Source: an uncultured Myxococcaceae bacterium
GTDB lineage: Bacteria; Myxococcota_A; Polyangia; Polyangiales; Ga0077539
NCBI GenBank assembly: GCA_945952225.1
Contig: CAMFHP010000010.1
Span: 1-64,000 of the forward strand
Direction of reading: 5' to 3'
Length of the DNA stretch: 64,000 nucleotides
Within the stretch, counting starts at the first letter, position 1. The number at the start of each line of letters is the position of its first letter. The notes beneath the pieces are model-generated. The model was not told where the DNA came from, made no database searches, and worked only from the letters and a program-made list of their open reading frames with translations. Of this stretch, positions 46,939 through 55,679 are shown piece by piece. Both the position numbers and the translations under genes were made by a program.

Positions 46939-48453
46939 TCAGGGCTGCGCGGTGAGCTTGCGGAGGCGGGCGCGCACGGTGGCGCGGGCGAGCCCCGAGA
47001 GGCGCGCCGTGCGGCTCACGTTCTCGCCGCAGAAGGTGTGGAGCGCCACGAGGTCGCCGTAGGGCACGGCGTTGGGCCAGCGCGTGTCCTTCACCTGCTG
47101 CGGTGGCGTCGGCGCGCGTCGGTAGGTGCTCGCGTCGTCGAGGTCGAGGTCGTCGGCGCCGATGAGGTGCCCCTCCGTCGCGAAGACCGCGCGCTTGAGG
47201 GCCGCGAAGAGGTCGCGCACGTTGCCGGGCCACGGGGCGAGCATGAGCCGCGCGAGCGCACGGTCGTCGAGGATGCGATGGCGCCCGGTCTCGTGTCCGA
47301 TGCGACGGAGCAGCGCATCGGAGAGCGCGCGGATGTCACCCACGCGGGCGCGCAGCGGCGGCACCTCGATCGTGAAGTCGCAGAGGCGGTAGTAGAGATC
47401 GAGGCGGAAGGTGCCCGCGCGCACCATCTTCAACAGGTCGCGGTGCGTCGCGCTCACGACGCGCACGTTCACGGGAATCACCGTGTCGCCGCCCACACGA
47501 CGGAGCTCGCGCGTCTCCAACACGCGGAGCAGGCGCGGTTGGAGATCGAGGGGCAGCTCGCCGAGCTCGTCGAGAAAGAGCGTGCCGTCGTGGGCCTGTT
47601 CGAACAGCCCGCGTCGCATCGTGTGGGCGCCCGAGAACGCGCCGCGCTCGTGGCCGAAGAGCTCGCTCTCGATGAGCTCCTTCGCGATGGCGCCGCAGTT
47701 GAGCGAGACCATCGCGCCGCGCCGTCCGCTGCGCGCGTGGAGCTCTCGGGCAACGAGCTCCTTGCCCGCGCCGCTCTCGCCGTGGATGAGCACCGGGTAC
47801 GGCGCCTCGGCGGCCTTCGCGACCTCGTCACGGAGACGCTCCATCGCGGGAGAACTCCCGAGGAGCGGACCCGTCGCGGTCTGCGAGGGGGCCGCGGGCA
47901 CACACTCGATCACGGTGCGTCCGAGCGTGACGCGCACGCCCTCGTCGAGCAGCACCCACGGCACCCGCACGCCGTGGACGCGAAGCCCGTTGGTGCTCGC
48001 GAGGTCGCGCACGATCCACGTGTCGCCGAGGGGCTCGATCTCGCAGTGGCGCTGGCTCACCGCGCTGTCGTCGAGCACGAGGTCGCAGCCCATCCACGCG
48101 CCGACGGTGAGCGTGCGTCCGTCGAGGGGAACGGACCGACGGTCGCGCACCTGGAGGGCCAGCGGAACGCGCGTGCGCGCCGTGATCACGGACTCGGTGC
48201 GATGGGCGTCGGGGCGCTGGAGCGTGAGCGTCAGGCCGTCGAGGGTGACGGTCTCGTCGGGGCGCAGCTCGATGCGCGTGCGATTGTCGGCGTCGCGCAC
48301 GAGCGCGTGGCCCGTGTGCGCTTCGAAGGTGACGAGCCAGTAGGGGGAATCGGTCGAGACGCCGCGAAAGACCGCGAGGTCCACGAAGACGGGCGTGTCG
48401 AGCGGCCGAACGAGCGTGCGGCCGGAACCATCCAGAACCGTGAGCAGGAACAT
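46939..48453 (-). CDS. FHA-domain sigma54-dependent activator
   Basis: 504 residues. N-terminal FHA domain (about 125-190: LTVGAWMGCDLVLDDSAVSQ, WIVRDLASTNGLRVHG) binds phosphothreonine. The AAA+ core (about 215-435) has HGESGAGKELVARELH (Walker A), FGHERGAFSGAHT, FLDELGELPLDLQPRLLR (Walker B) and RLDLYYRLCDFTIEVPPL. The C-terminal HTH is FCGENVSRTARLSGLARATV. The sigma54 loop reads GAFSGA instead of GAFTGA. FHA input suggests control by a Ser/Thr kinase, a common myxobacterial arrangement. The ATG at 48453 has GGGAGG 11 bases before it, a little far; another ATG lies 19 codons upstream. Confidence 0.94.
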   Translation of the reverse strand: MFLLTVLDGSGRTLVRPLDTPVFVDLAVFRGVSTDSPYWLVTFEAHTGHALVRDADNRTRIELRPDETVTLDGLTLTLQRPDAHRTESVITARTRVPLALQVRDRRSVPLDGRTLTVGAWMGCDLVLDDSAVSQRHCEIEPLGDTWIVRDLASTNGLRVHGVRVPWVLLDEGVRVTLGRTVIECVPAAPSQTATGPLLGSSPAMERLRDEVAKAAEAPYPVLIHGESGAGKELVARELHARSGRRGAMVSLNCGAIAKELIESELFGHERGAFSGAHTMRRGLFEQAHDGTLFLDELGELPLDLQPRLLRVLETRELRRVGGDTVIPVNVRVVSATHRDLLKMVRAGTFRLDLYYRLCDFTIEVPPLRARVGDIRALSDALLRRIGHETGRHRILDDRALARLMLAPWPGNVRDLFAALKRAVFATEGHLIGADDLDLDDASTYRRAPTPPQQVKDTRWPNAVPYGDLVALHTFCGENVSRTARLSGLARATVRARLRKLTAQP

Positions 48454-48556
48454 GCGTGGCAAGACCTCCCTGCGAACCGTGTCGCGGGGGAGGTCTTCGG
48501 GGCGGTTCACAGAAGGTTGTGGGCCCGCCCGCGGAATCTGTACGTATGTCCAGCAG

Positions 48557-48580
48557 CGATCGCCGACATCACGGCGATCG
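48557..48580 (-). terminator. Hairpin terminator behind rpsU
   Basis: Perfect 9-base arms CGATCGCCG (48557-48565) and CGGCGATCG (48572-48580) with a six-base loop. It begins ten bases after the rpsU stop in the direction of transcription and would end rpsU before the FHA-activator gene. No T-run is present. Confidence 0.7.
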
Positions 48581-48589
48581 GAGGCGCGC

Positions 48590-48850
48590 TCAGGGCGTGC
48601 CGATCTCGGCGCGCGTGCGCTTGCGGCGGCGGCGCGCGGCCTCGGAGGCCTTCTTGCGGCGCTTCACCGAGGGCTTCATGTAGTGGCGGCGGCGCTTCAG
48701 CTCGCGGAGCACGCCTTCGGCGGCCATCTTGCGCTTCAGGTTCTTGATCGCGCGCTCGATGCCCTTGTCACCCACGGGCACTTCGAGGGGCTTGCAGACG
48801 ACGGCGTCGCCGGGGGTCACCGGCGCGGGAATGTTCGTAGTGTTCGACAA
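48590..48850 (-). CDS. rpsU: Ribosomal protein S21 (bS21) with N-terminal extension
   Basis: 86 residues. The core LEVPVGDKGIERAIKNLKRKMAAEG, LRELKRRRHYMKPSVKRRKKAS and a basic Arg/Lys end identify S21, a small-subunit protein needed for start-codon recognition. Usual length is 60-70; here about 20 residues (TTNIPAPVTPGDAVV) precede the core. TTG is taken as start because AGGAG stands nine bases before it and no ATG or GTG lies nearby in frame. A perfect hairpin follows. It lies between two sigma54-activator genes on the same strand. Confidence 0.9.
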   Translation of the reverse strand: MSNTTNIPAPVTPGDAVVCKPLEVPVGDKGIERAIKNLKRKMAAEGVLRELKRRRHYMKPSVKRRKKASEAARRRRKRTRAEIGTP

Positions 48851-48971
48851 GACAACCTGCTCCTGGATGGGTGCCGGACCATACATGCCCGACAGGGCGC
48901 GGGAGACTGCACGAAACGTTGTCAGAACGCAAGCCCCTTGCAATCGCGGTGTTCGACGCTGCGAGCGGGCG

Positions 48972-50627
48972 TCACGACGGGCGCACCGACTCCCACGAAA
49001 GCCCGTGCCGCGCGAGGTATTTCCGCAGGCGGTCGGCGTCGTTGTGCGAACTCCGGGCGGCGCGTGAGACCGCGAAGAGCGTTCGACCCGCGGCCGACAG
49101 CGAGGCCGACGCGCGGCACACGCGGATCACGTCGGCGAGCTGCGCGCGGTCGAAGCGATCGAGGTTCGCGCTCCCCTCGCGGCCCAACACGTCGGCGAGG
49201 AGCACGCCATCGGCATCCGTGCCGTCGGTGTCGTGGGCAACGCCCTGCGGGGCCCAGCGCGCGCGGAGGCGGGCCAGCTCGTCGTCGACGGTGGGCACGT
49301 CGATGCGACCCGCGTGGGCCAGCGTCGCCATGCGCGTGATCGAGGCGTTGAAGTCGCGGAAGTTGCCCGGCCACAGCGCCGCGGGAGAGGTCGCGAAGGC
49401 CACGAATCTCGCCCGTGCCTCACGGTTCATCGTCACCCGCACGCCGAGGGAGCGCGTCGCGCGTTCGAGCTCCCAGTCGAGGTTGGGCTCCACGTCTTCG
49501 GGGCGCGCGCGAAGGCCCGGGAGCTCGAAGGTCCACAGTTCGATGCGCGCGAGGAGGTCTTCGCGAAAGCGCCCTTCCCGCACCCGCGCGGCCAGGTCGC
49601 GGTGCGTGCCCGCGAGGAGCTGAAAGTCACTCTTCACCTCGCGGTCTGCGCCCATCGGTCGAAAGGCCTTCTCCTCGATCGCGCGGAGCAACATCGCCTG
49701 CTCGTCGAGCCCGAGCTCGCCGATCTCGTCGAGAAAGGCCACGCCCCGATCGGCCCTTCGCAGAAGCCCTTCGCGCTCGCCCACTGCGCCCGTGAACGCG
49801 CCCTTCGTGTGCCCGAAGAGCGTGGCCATCGCCGTGTCACCGCGGAGCGTGGCGCAGTTCACCTCGACGAACTCGCCCTCCACCTGCCGCGCGGATTTCT
49901 TGAGCGCGTAGATGCGCCCCGCGAGCTGCGTCTTGCCCGATCCCGTGGGCCCGGTGAGCAGCATCGGCGCGCGCGATCGCAGGGCCACGCGCTCGATGCG
50001 GTCGATGAGCGCGTTGAAGGCCTCGTTGCGCGTCTCGATGCCCTGCTTGAGCAGCCCGGTGCGCGCGCGGGCCTCTTCGTCGAAGCGCGTCGCGATGCGG
50101 TCGTAGCGCGAGAGGTCGAGGTCGATCGCGCGCCAGGTGCCCGCCATGCGCGCCGCGCCGTCGGGCTTCTGAAAGGCGCTCCCGTCGCGCGCGTTCGGCG
50201 GCGAGGTCTGGAGCAGTCGCGCGGGCAGGTGCCGCGACTCCGTGAGGAGGAACAGACAGATCTGCGCCACGTGCGTGCCCGTGGTGATGTGCACGAGGTA
50301 GTCGTGGCGGTCGGTGTCGAAGGGGTACGTGCGCGCGAAGTCGAGGAGCGCGCCGTAGACCTCTTCGAAGTCCCACGGATCGCGGAGGCGCAGCACGTGG
50401 CGGTGCACCTCCGTGTCGGGCGACACGCTCGCGAGGTCGCGCGAGACCGTCGTCGCGAGCTTCTCGTACTCGACCTGGTAGAGCAGTTCGAAGCGCGCCA
50501 CGTCGAGGTCCGCGTGCTGGCACACGGCCACCGTCGGACGCCATCGCTCCCAGCGCGCCGTCGCCATGCCCGCGTCGAGCGTCGGACCCAGGAGCCCGAG
50601 CACCACCGTGCTGCGCTTCTTCGCCAT
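48972..50627 (-). CDS. rtcR: Transcriptional activator RtcR for RNA repair genes
   Basis: 551 residues. An N-terminal CARF-like sensor domain (about 1-185: TVVLGLLGPTLDAGMATARW, HDYLVHITTGTHVAQICLFL) precedes the AAA+ sigma54 domain with TGPTGSGKTQLAGRIYALKK (Walker A), FGHTKGAFTGAVGEREGLLR (intact GAFTGA), GVAFLDEIGELGLDEQAMLL (Walker B) and an HTH end. RtcR is activated by damaged RNA fragments with 2',3'-cyclic ends and switches on rtcBA. Here rtcB is divergent, and a -24/-12 promoter lies between the starts. Confidence 0.94.
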   Translation of the reverse strand: MAKKRSTVVLGLLGPTLDAGMATARWERWRPTVAVCQHADLDVARFELLYQVEYEKLATTVSRDLASVSPDTEVHRHVLRLRDPWDFEEVYGALLDFARTYPFDTDRHDYLVHITTGTHVAQICLFLLTESRHLPARLLQTSPPNARDGSAFQKPDGAARMAGTWRAIDLDLSRYDRIATRFDEEARARTGLLKQGIETRNEAFNALIDRIERVALRSRAPMLLTGPTGSGKTQLAGRIYALKKSARQVEGEFVEVNCATLRGDTAMATLFGHTKGAFTGAVGEREGLLRRADRGVAFLDEIGELGLDEQAMLLRAIEEKAFRPMGADREVKSDFQLLAGTHRDLAARVREGRFREDLLARIELWTFELPGLRARPEDVEPNLDWELERATRSLGVRVTMNREARARFVAFATSPAALWPGNFRDFNASITRMATLAHAGRIDVPTVDDELARLRARWAPQGVAHDTDGTDADGVLLADVLGREGSANLDRFDRAQLADVIRVCRASASLSAAGRTLFAVSRAARSSHNDADRLRKYLARHGLSWESVRPS

Positions 50628-50637
50628 CGGGATCAGA

Positions 50638-50658
50638 GGTTATCTCAAGGGATAAACC
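50638..50658. promoter_or_regulatory. Inverted repeat near rtcR, candidate RtcR or regulator site
   Basis: GG-TTATC (50638-50644) and GATAA-A-CC (50651-50658) form a near-palindrome with a six-base centre. It lies directly upstream of the rtcR ATG and about 55-60 bases before the rtcB sigma54 promoter, a suitable place for an upstream activator site and for autoregulation. Only the symmetry supports it. Confidence 0.35.
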
Positions 50659-50699
50659 GTCTGCGCGAGAATCGCCGTGAAATCGCAGGCTGTGGGCCG

Positions 50700-50716
50700 T
50701 GGCACGGGCGCTGCGA
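50700..50716 (+). promoter_or_regulatory. Sigma54 (-24/-12) promoter of rtcBA
   Basis: TGGCACGGGCGCTGCG has the GG of the -24 element (50701-50702) and the GC of the -12 element (50713-50714) exactly 10 bases apart, with TGGCACG matching the consensus perfectly. The start of transcription would be near 50725, about 55 bases before the rtcB ATG. It is in the gap between rtcR and rtcB, exactly where RtcR-controlled promoters lie in other bacteria. Confidence 0.8.
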
Positions 50717-50779
50717 TACGGCCCTCTCGACGGCGCGGAGGGGAAACAGATCCCGCGCGGTCGGAGAGCGAGAGAGGTC

Positions 50780-52009
<1,230 letters not shown>

Positions 52010-52013
52010 CGCG

Positions 52014-53033
52014 ATGATCGTGATCGACGGATCGGAAGGCGAAGGCGGCGGGCAGGTGCTCCGCTCGTCGCTCGCGCTCTCGGCGGTGACAGGGCAGCCC
52101 TTCACCCTCACGAAGGTGCGCGCGCGGCGGGCGAAGCCGGGGCTCCAGCGTCAGCACCTCACGGCCCTCAAGGCCGCCGCCGAGGTCGCGGGCGCAACGA
52201 TCGAGGGCGCCGAGGTGGGCTCCGACACCGTGCGCTTCGCGCCCACGAAGCTCCGCGCGGGGGACTACGTGTTTCGCATCGGCACGGCGGGGAGCGCGAC
52301 GCTGGTGCTCCAGACCGTGGTGCCCGCGCTGCTCTGCGCCGACGGGCCTTCGACGGTGGTCGTCGAGGGCGGAACGCACAACCCCATGGCGCCTCCCTTC
52401 GAGTTCTTCGATCGGGTGTTTCTCCCGTGGGTCAACGCGATGGGCGCGTCGGTCACGGCCACGCTCGAACGCTCGGGGTTCTATCCCGCGGGCGGTGGGC
52501 GCATCCGTGTGTCGGTCACGCCCTTCGCGTCGCGCAACGCCATCGAGGTGACCTCCCGCGGCGCGCCCACGGACCGTCGCGTGGTGGCGCGCGTCGCGGG
52601 CCTCGCGGGCGCCATCGCCGAGCGCGAAGTGGCCGCAGCCGACGCGGTGCTCGGGTGGGGCCGAGCGTGTCTCCGCGTCGAGACGCTTCCGCGCGATCAG
52701 GGCCCTGGCAACGTGGTGATGGTCGAGGCGGGCTTCGCCCACACGCGCGAGCTCTTCACCGCCGTGGGCGAGAAGGGAACGCGCGCCGAAGACGTGGCCG
52801 AGGGTGTGGCCCGCGAGGCCCTCGCGTGGCTCGCGACGGAGGCGCCCGTGGGTGAGCACCTCGCGGATCAGCTCCTGCTCCCGATGGCCCTCGCCGCGGG
52901 CGGGCGCTTCGTGACCGTGGAGCCCTCGCTCCACACGCAGACCAACGCGCAGGTGATCGGGCGCTTTCTGCCCGTGGCCATCGACGCGAAGCCCGCAGAC
53001 GGCGCGCGCTGGGAGCTCACCGTGCGGGTGTGA
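52014..53033 (+). CDS. rtcA: RNA 3'-terminal phosphate cyclase
   Basis: 339 residues. Uses ATP to turn RNA 3'-phosphates into 2',3'-cyclic phosphates, which RtcB can seal. Motifs are DGSEGEGGGQVLRSSLALSA, RARRAKPGLQRQHLTALKAA, EGGTHNPMAPPFEFFD, GFYPAGGGRI, and GEHLADQLLLPMALAAGGRF with the His that becomes adenylated. An AAGGGG ribosome-binding site lies at the end of rtcB. It converges with a rubredoxin gene, with only three bases between their stops. Confidence 0.97.
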   Translation: MIVIDGSEGEGGGQVLRSSLALSAVTGQPFTLTKVRARRAKPGLQRQHLTALKAAAEVAGATIEGAEVGSDTVRFAPTKLRAGDYVFRIGTAGSATLVLQTVVPALLCADGPSTVVVEGGTHNPMAPPFEFFDRVFLPWVNAMGASVTATLERSGFYPAGGGRIRVSVTPFASRNAIEVTSRGAPTDRRVVARVAGLAGAIAEREVAAADAVLGWGRACLRVETLPRDQGPGNVVMVEAGFAHTRELFTAVGEKGTRAEDVAEGVAREALAWLATEAPVGEHLADQLLLPMALAAGGRFVTVEPSLHTQTNAQVIGRFLPVAIDAKPADGARWELTVRV

Positions 53034-53036
53034 CGG

Positions 53037-53201
53037 TCAGTCGTTCATGGCCTCGAAATCGGCCTTCGTGGCGCCGCAATCGGGGCACACCCAGTCCGCG
53101 GGGAGCGACTCGAAGGGCGTGCCCGCGGGGATGCCCGACGAGGGGTCTCCTTCGGCGGGGTCGTAGACGTGATCGCAGACCATGCAGCGGTACCTCTTCA
53201 T
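53037..53201 (-). CDS. Rubredoxin
   Basis: 54 residues, found by reading the minus strand between rtcA and the MarR gene. The protein starts [20 protein letters not shown] and has the second pair [13 protein letters not shown], so four Cys (6, 9, 39, 42) hold one iron in the CxxC...CxxC rubredoxin fold. The residues in between ([12 protein letters not shown]) are family-typical. It carries single electrons in the cytosol. Its ATG overlaps the MarR gene stop by four bases (ATGA), so MarR and rubredoxin are translationally coupled. Confidence 0.95.
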   Translation of the reverse strand: MKRYRCMVCDHVYDPAEGDPSSGIPAGTPFESLPADWVCPDCGATKADFEAMND

Positions 53202-53776
53202 CGGCGTCGGCTCCGGGGGGTGGGGGTGGTGGTCTTCGTCGCGGGGGCCTTCGTGGCGCGCGTGGGGGCGCGCGACGGGGCCTTCGGGGTTGGCTTCGTG
53301 GCGGTCTTCGCGGCGGATTTCGCGGGGGCCTTCTCCGGGGGCTCCAGCACGGCGGCGCAGAACGCGGCGTGCTGCTGGAGCGCCTTGCGGGTCACCGCAC
53401 CGAAGACCTCGCGGGTCACGGCGGCGAGCACCTCGTCGGCCTCGCGCCTCCGTCGTCGACCGGTCTTCGTGATGAACAGCCGCTGCACGCGCCGATCGCC
53501 CGGATCGCGCGCCCGCAGGATGAGCTGCGACGCTTCGAGGCGATCGAGGAGCGGCGTGAGCGTCGACTTCTCGTAGCTCGCCACCTGCGCGAGCGCCGTG
53601 GCCGAGAGCCCGTCGTCACCCTCGATGGCCGTGAGGAGCGCGAGCTGCGCGAGGTTCACGTCGTCGAGTCCGGCGTCTTTGAACGCCTGCCTGCACCGCG
53701 CCTGGAGCGCCAGCGCGAGCCGTTGCGTCAGCACGATGGGGTTGTCGCGCAGCGCCGGTGCCGCCTTGCCGGTCAT
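53198..53776 (-). CDS. MarR-family regulator with long basic tail
   Basis: 192 residues. The winged-helix MarR core is at about 10-145: [48 protein letters not shown] and [19 protein letters not shown] with the conserved wing. The last 45 residues are an Ala/Lys/Pro/Thr tail ([20 protein letters not shown]) resembling histone H1, which could add DNA contacts. It overlaps rubredoxin by four bases. The ATG at 53776 is used; a GTG ten codons upstream is possible. It may control the rubredoxin operon. Confidence 0.9.
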   Translation of the reverse strand: MTGKAAPALRDNPIVLTQRLALALQARCRQAFKDAGLDDVNLAQLALLTAIEGDDGLSATALAQVASYEKSTLTPLLDRLEASQLILRARDPGDRRVQRLFITKTGRRRRREADEVLAAVTREVFGAVTRKALQQHAAFCAAVLEPPEKAPAKSAAKTATKPTPKAPSRAPTRATKAPATKTTTPTPRSRRR

Positions 53777-53779
53777 GGT

Positions 53780-53863
53780 CGTACGGTGCCCCACGATCAC
53801 ACCCCGCGTACAGCGAAAACACCTGGAACGTACGGTCTCCGGGAGATCGTTCGGTTGCGTACG
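53780..53863 (-). promoter_or_regulatory. Cluster of CGTACG palindromes upstream of the MarR gene
   Basis: Three perfect CGTACG palindromes (53780, 53829, 53858) and one CGTACA (53807) occur within 84 bases, the last inside the radA stop region. The cluster lies directly before the MarR-rubredoxin operon, at spacings of 22-29 bases, as expected for repeated regulator sites. Autoregulation by MarR is plausible but unproven. Confidence 0.35.
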
Positions 53864-53864
53864 A

Positions 53865-55259
53865 TCAGGCGTCGCGGCTCTTGCGCTCGATCCACGCGGC
53901 GACCTCGCGGGCGTGGGCCACGCCGTGGGCGCGGATGCCGTGGGGAACCTCTCCGCGGTCGACGTTGGCCTTCGGAATGAGCGCGCGCTTGAAGCCCAGC
54001 TTCGCGGCCTCTTCGAGCCGTGGGGTGCATCGGGGCACGGCGCGCACCTCGCCCGCGAGTCCAATCTCGCCGAAGACCACCATGTCCGCGGGGAGGCTCA
54101 GCTCCACCACGCTCGATGCGATGGCGCAGGCGACGGCGAGGTCGGCGGCGGGCTCTTCGATGGAGGCTCCGCCCGCCACGGACACGAACACGTCGCGGTC
54201 GCGCACCGAGAGGCCCGCGCGCTGCCCGAGCACCGCCGCGAGGATCGAGAGGCGCGTGGGGTCGATGCCCGTGGCCACGCGGCGCGGCGAGGGCATGGCG
54301 CTCGGGGTCACGAGGGCCTGCACTTCGAGCAGCAACGGGCGCACGCCGTCGGCCGACGAGACCACCACGGAGCCGGGCACGTCCTTCGGGCGCTCGGAGA
54401 GGAACAGCGACGACGGATCGGCCACCTCGCGGAGCCCCTCGCGCGACATCTCCATCACGGCGAGCTCGCCCGACGCGCCAAAGCGGTTCTTCACCGTGCG
54501 CAGCAGCCGCGGTCCGCCCGAGCGCTGACCGTCGAAGGCCAGCACCACGTCGACGAGGTGTTCGAGCACTTTGGGGCCCGCGAGCGATCCGTCCTTCGTG
54601 ACGTGTCCGATGAGAATCATCGTGCGCGCCTGCTGCTTCGCGAGGGTCACGAGCCGCGAGGTCACCTCACGGAGCTGGGCCACGCTCCCCGCGGCGCTTT
54701 CGAGGTCGGCGACCCGCATGGTCTGCACCGAGTCCACGGCGATCACCGCGGGGTCGTGCTGCGCGATGGCCGCTTCGACGTCTTCGAGGTCTCCGCTCGC
54801 CACGAGGCGCAGCGCGTCGGTCTCTGCCACGCCGAGCCGCCGCGCGCGCCCGGCCACCTGCGCGGCCGACTCTTCACCGCTCGCGTAGAGCACGCCGCCG
54901 CGGCGTCGCGGACCCTTCGTGAGCTCTGCCACGAGCTGCAACATCAGCGTGCTCTTGCCCACGCCGGGCTCGCCGCCGATGAGCACCACGCTGCCCTCGA
55001 CGAGTCCGCCGCCGAGCACGCGGTCGACCTCGGGCATGTTCGTGGGATGGCGCGCCGCCTCGTCTTGCATGGCCTCGCCGAGGGCCACGGCCTTCGAGCC
55101 CGTGGCGCTCACGGCGATGTTGCGCGCGGCCTTCGAGCCTCCGCGCGGGGCGCGCTCTTCGACGAGGGTGTTCCACCCCTTGCAGTTGCGGCACTGGCCT
55201 GCCCACTTCGGGTATGAGGCCGCACACGACTGACACACGAACGCGGTGGTCTCTTTCAC
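53865..55259 (-). CDS. radA: DNA repair protein RadA (Sms)
   Basis: 464 residues. An N-terminal zinc finger FVCQSCAASYPKWAGQCRNC is followed by a RecA-like ATPase (Walker A GGEPGVGKSTLMLQL, about 94-108), the RadA-specific KNRFG motif in RTVKNRFGASGELAV, and a C-terminal Lon-like domain (GVRPLLLEVQALVTPS, DRDVFVSVAGGASIEEPAAD, MVVFGEIGLAGEVRAVPR). It helps branch migration during recombination. The start is GTG, chosen since the Cys motif lies just inside. The next gene upstream on the same strand is a small membrane protein 67 bases away. Confidence 0.96.
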   Translation of the reverse strand: MKETTAFVCQSCAASYPKWAGQCRNCKGWNTLVEERAPRGGSKAARNIAVSATGSKAVALGEAMQDEAARHPTNMPEVDRVLGGGLVEGSVVLIGGEPGVGKSTLMLQLVAELTKGPRRRGGVLYASGEESAAQVAGRARRLGVAETDALRLVASGDLEDVEAAIAQHDPAVIAVDSVQTMRVADLESAAGSVAQLREVTSRLVTLAKQQARTMILIGHVTKDGSLAGPKVLEHLVDVVLAFDGQRSGGPRLLRTVKNRFGASGELAVMEMSREGLREVADPSSLFLSERPKDVPGSVVVSSADGVRPLLLEVQALVTPSAMPSPRRVATGIDPTRLSILAAVLGQRAGLSVRDRDVFVSVAGGASIEEPAADLAVACAIASSVVELSLPADMVVFGEIGLAGEVRAVPRCTPRLEEAAKLGFKRALIPKANVDRGEVPHGIRAHGVAHAREVAAWIERKSRDA

Positions 55260-55326
55260 GCGCGCGGTGGTACTCCGCGCGGCGCGGGGCGGGCAATGGG
55301 CGGTGACGTCACGGTGACGTTGGCTG

Positions 55327-55653
55327 TCAACGGAGACGGGAGAGGCGTCCGCGGCGCGCGTCCCAGATCACGATGCCGACGGAGGTGAAGAAGCCCGCGA
55401 TGGCGCCCACGATGGCGCCGAGCCACGCCGCGTAGGGGGCGACGTGCGCGAGGAGCCATTCGAACACCGCGCGCGGGAGGAACCACGGCGGCGCCACGCG
55501 GTGCAGCAGCCACCAGAGGGCGGCGGCGCCGAGGGCCGAGAGCAGGGCCGTGACGCCGACGCAGCGGGCGAGGGTGCGGAGCCATCCGCCGCGGGGCGGA
55601 GGGGGCGGAGGCGGGAGATCGGAGGGCGAGAGGGGATCGGAGGGAGGGCTCAT
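55327..55653 (-). CDS. Small two-pass membrane protein
   Basis: 108 residues. A Pro/Ser-rich cytosolic head (SPPSDPLSPSDLPPPPPPP) is followed by two membrane helices (LARCVGVTALLSALGAAALWWLL, about 25-50, and AWLGAIVGAIAGFFTSVGIVIWD, about 74-98) and a basic end (ARRGRLSRLR). It lies between radA and prkA on the same strand, 26 bases after prkA. No known family recognised. Confidence 0.6.
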   Translation of the reverse strand: MSPPSDPLSPSDLPPPPPPPRGGWLRTLARCVGVTALLSALGAAALWWLLHRVAPPWFLPRAVFEWLLAHVAPYAAWLGAIVGAIAGFFTSVGIVIWDARRGRLSRLR

Positions 55654-55679
55654 CGCGGCGCCACGATAGCGCCGGGGGA

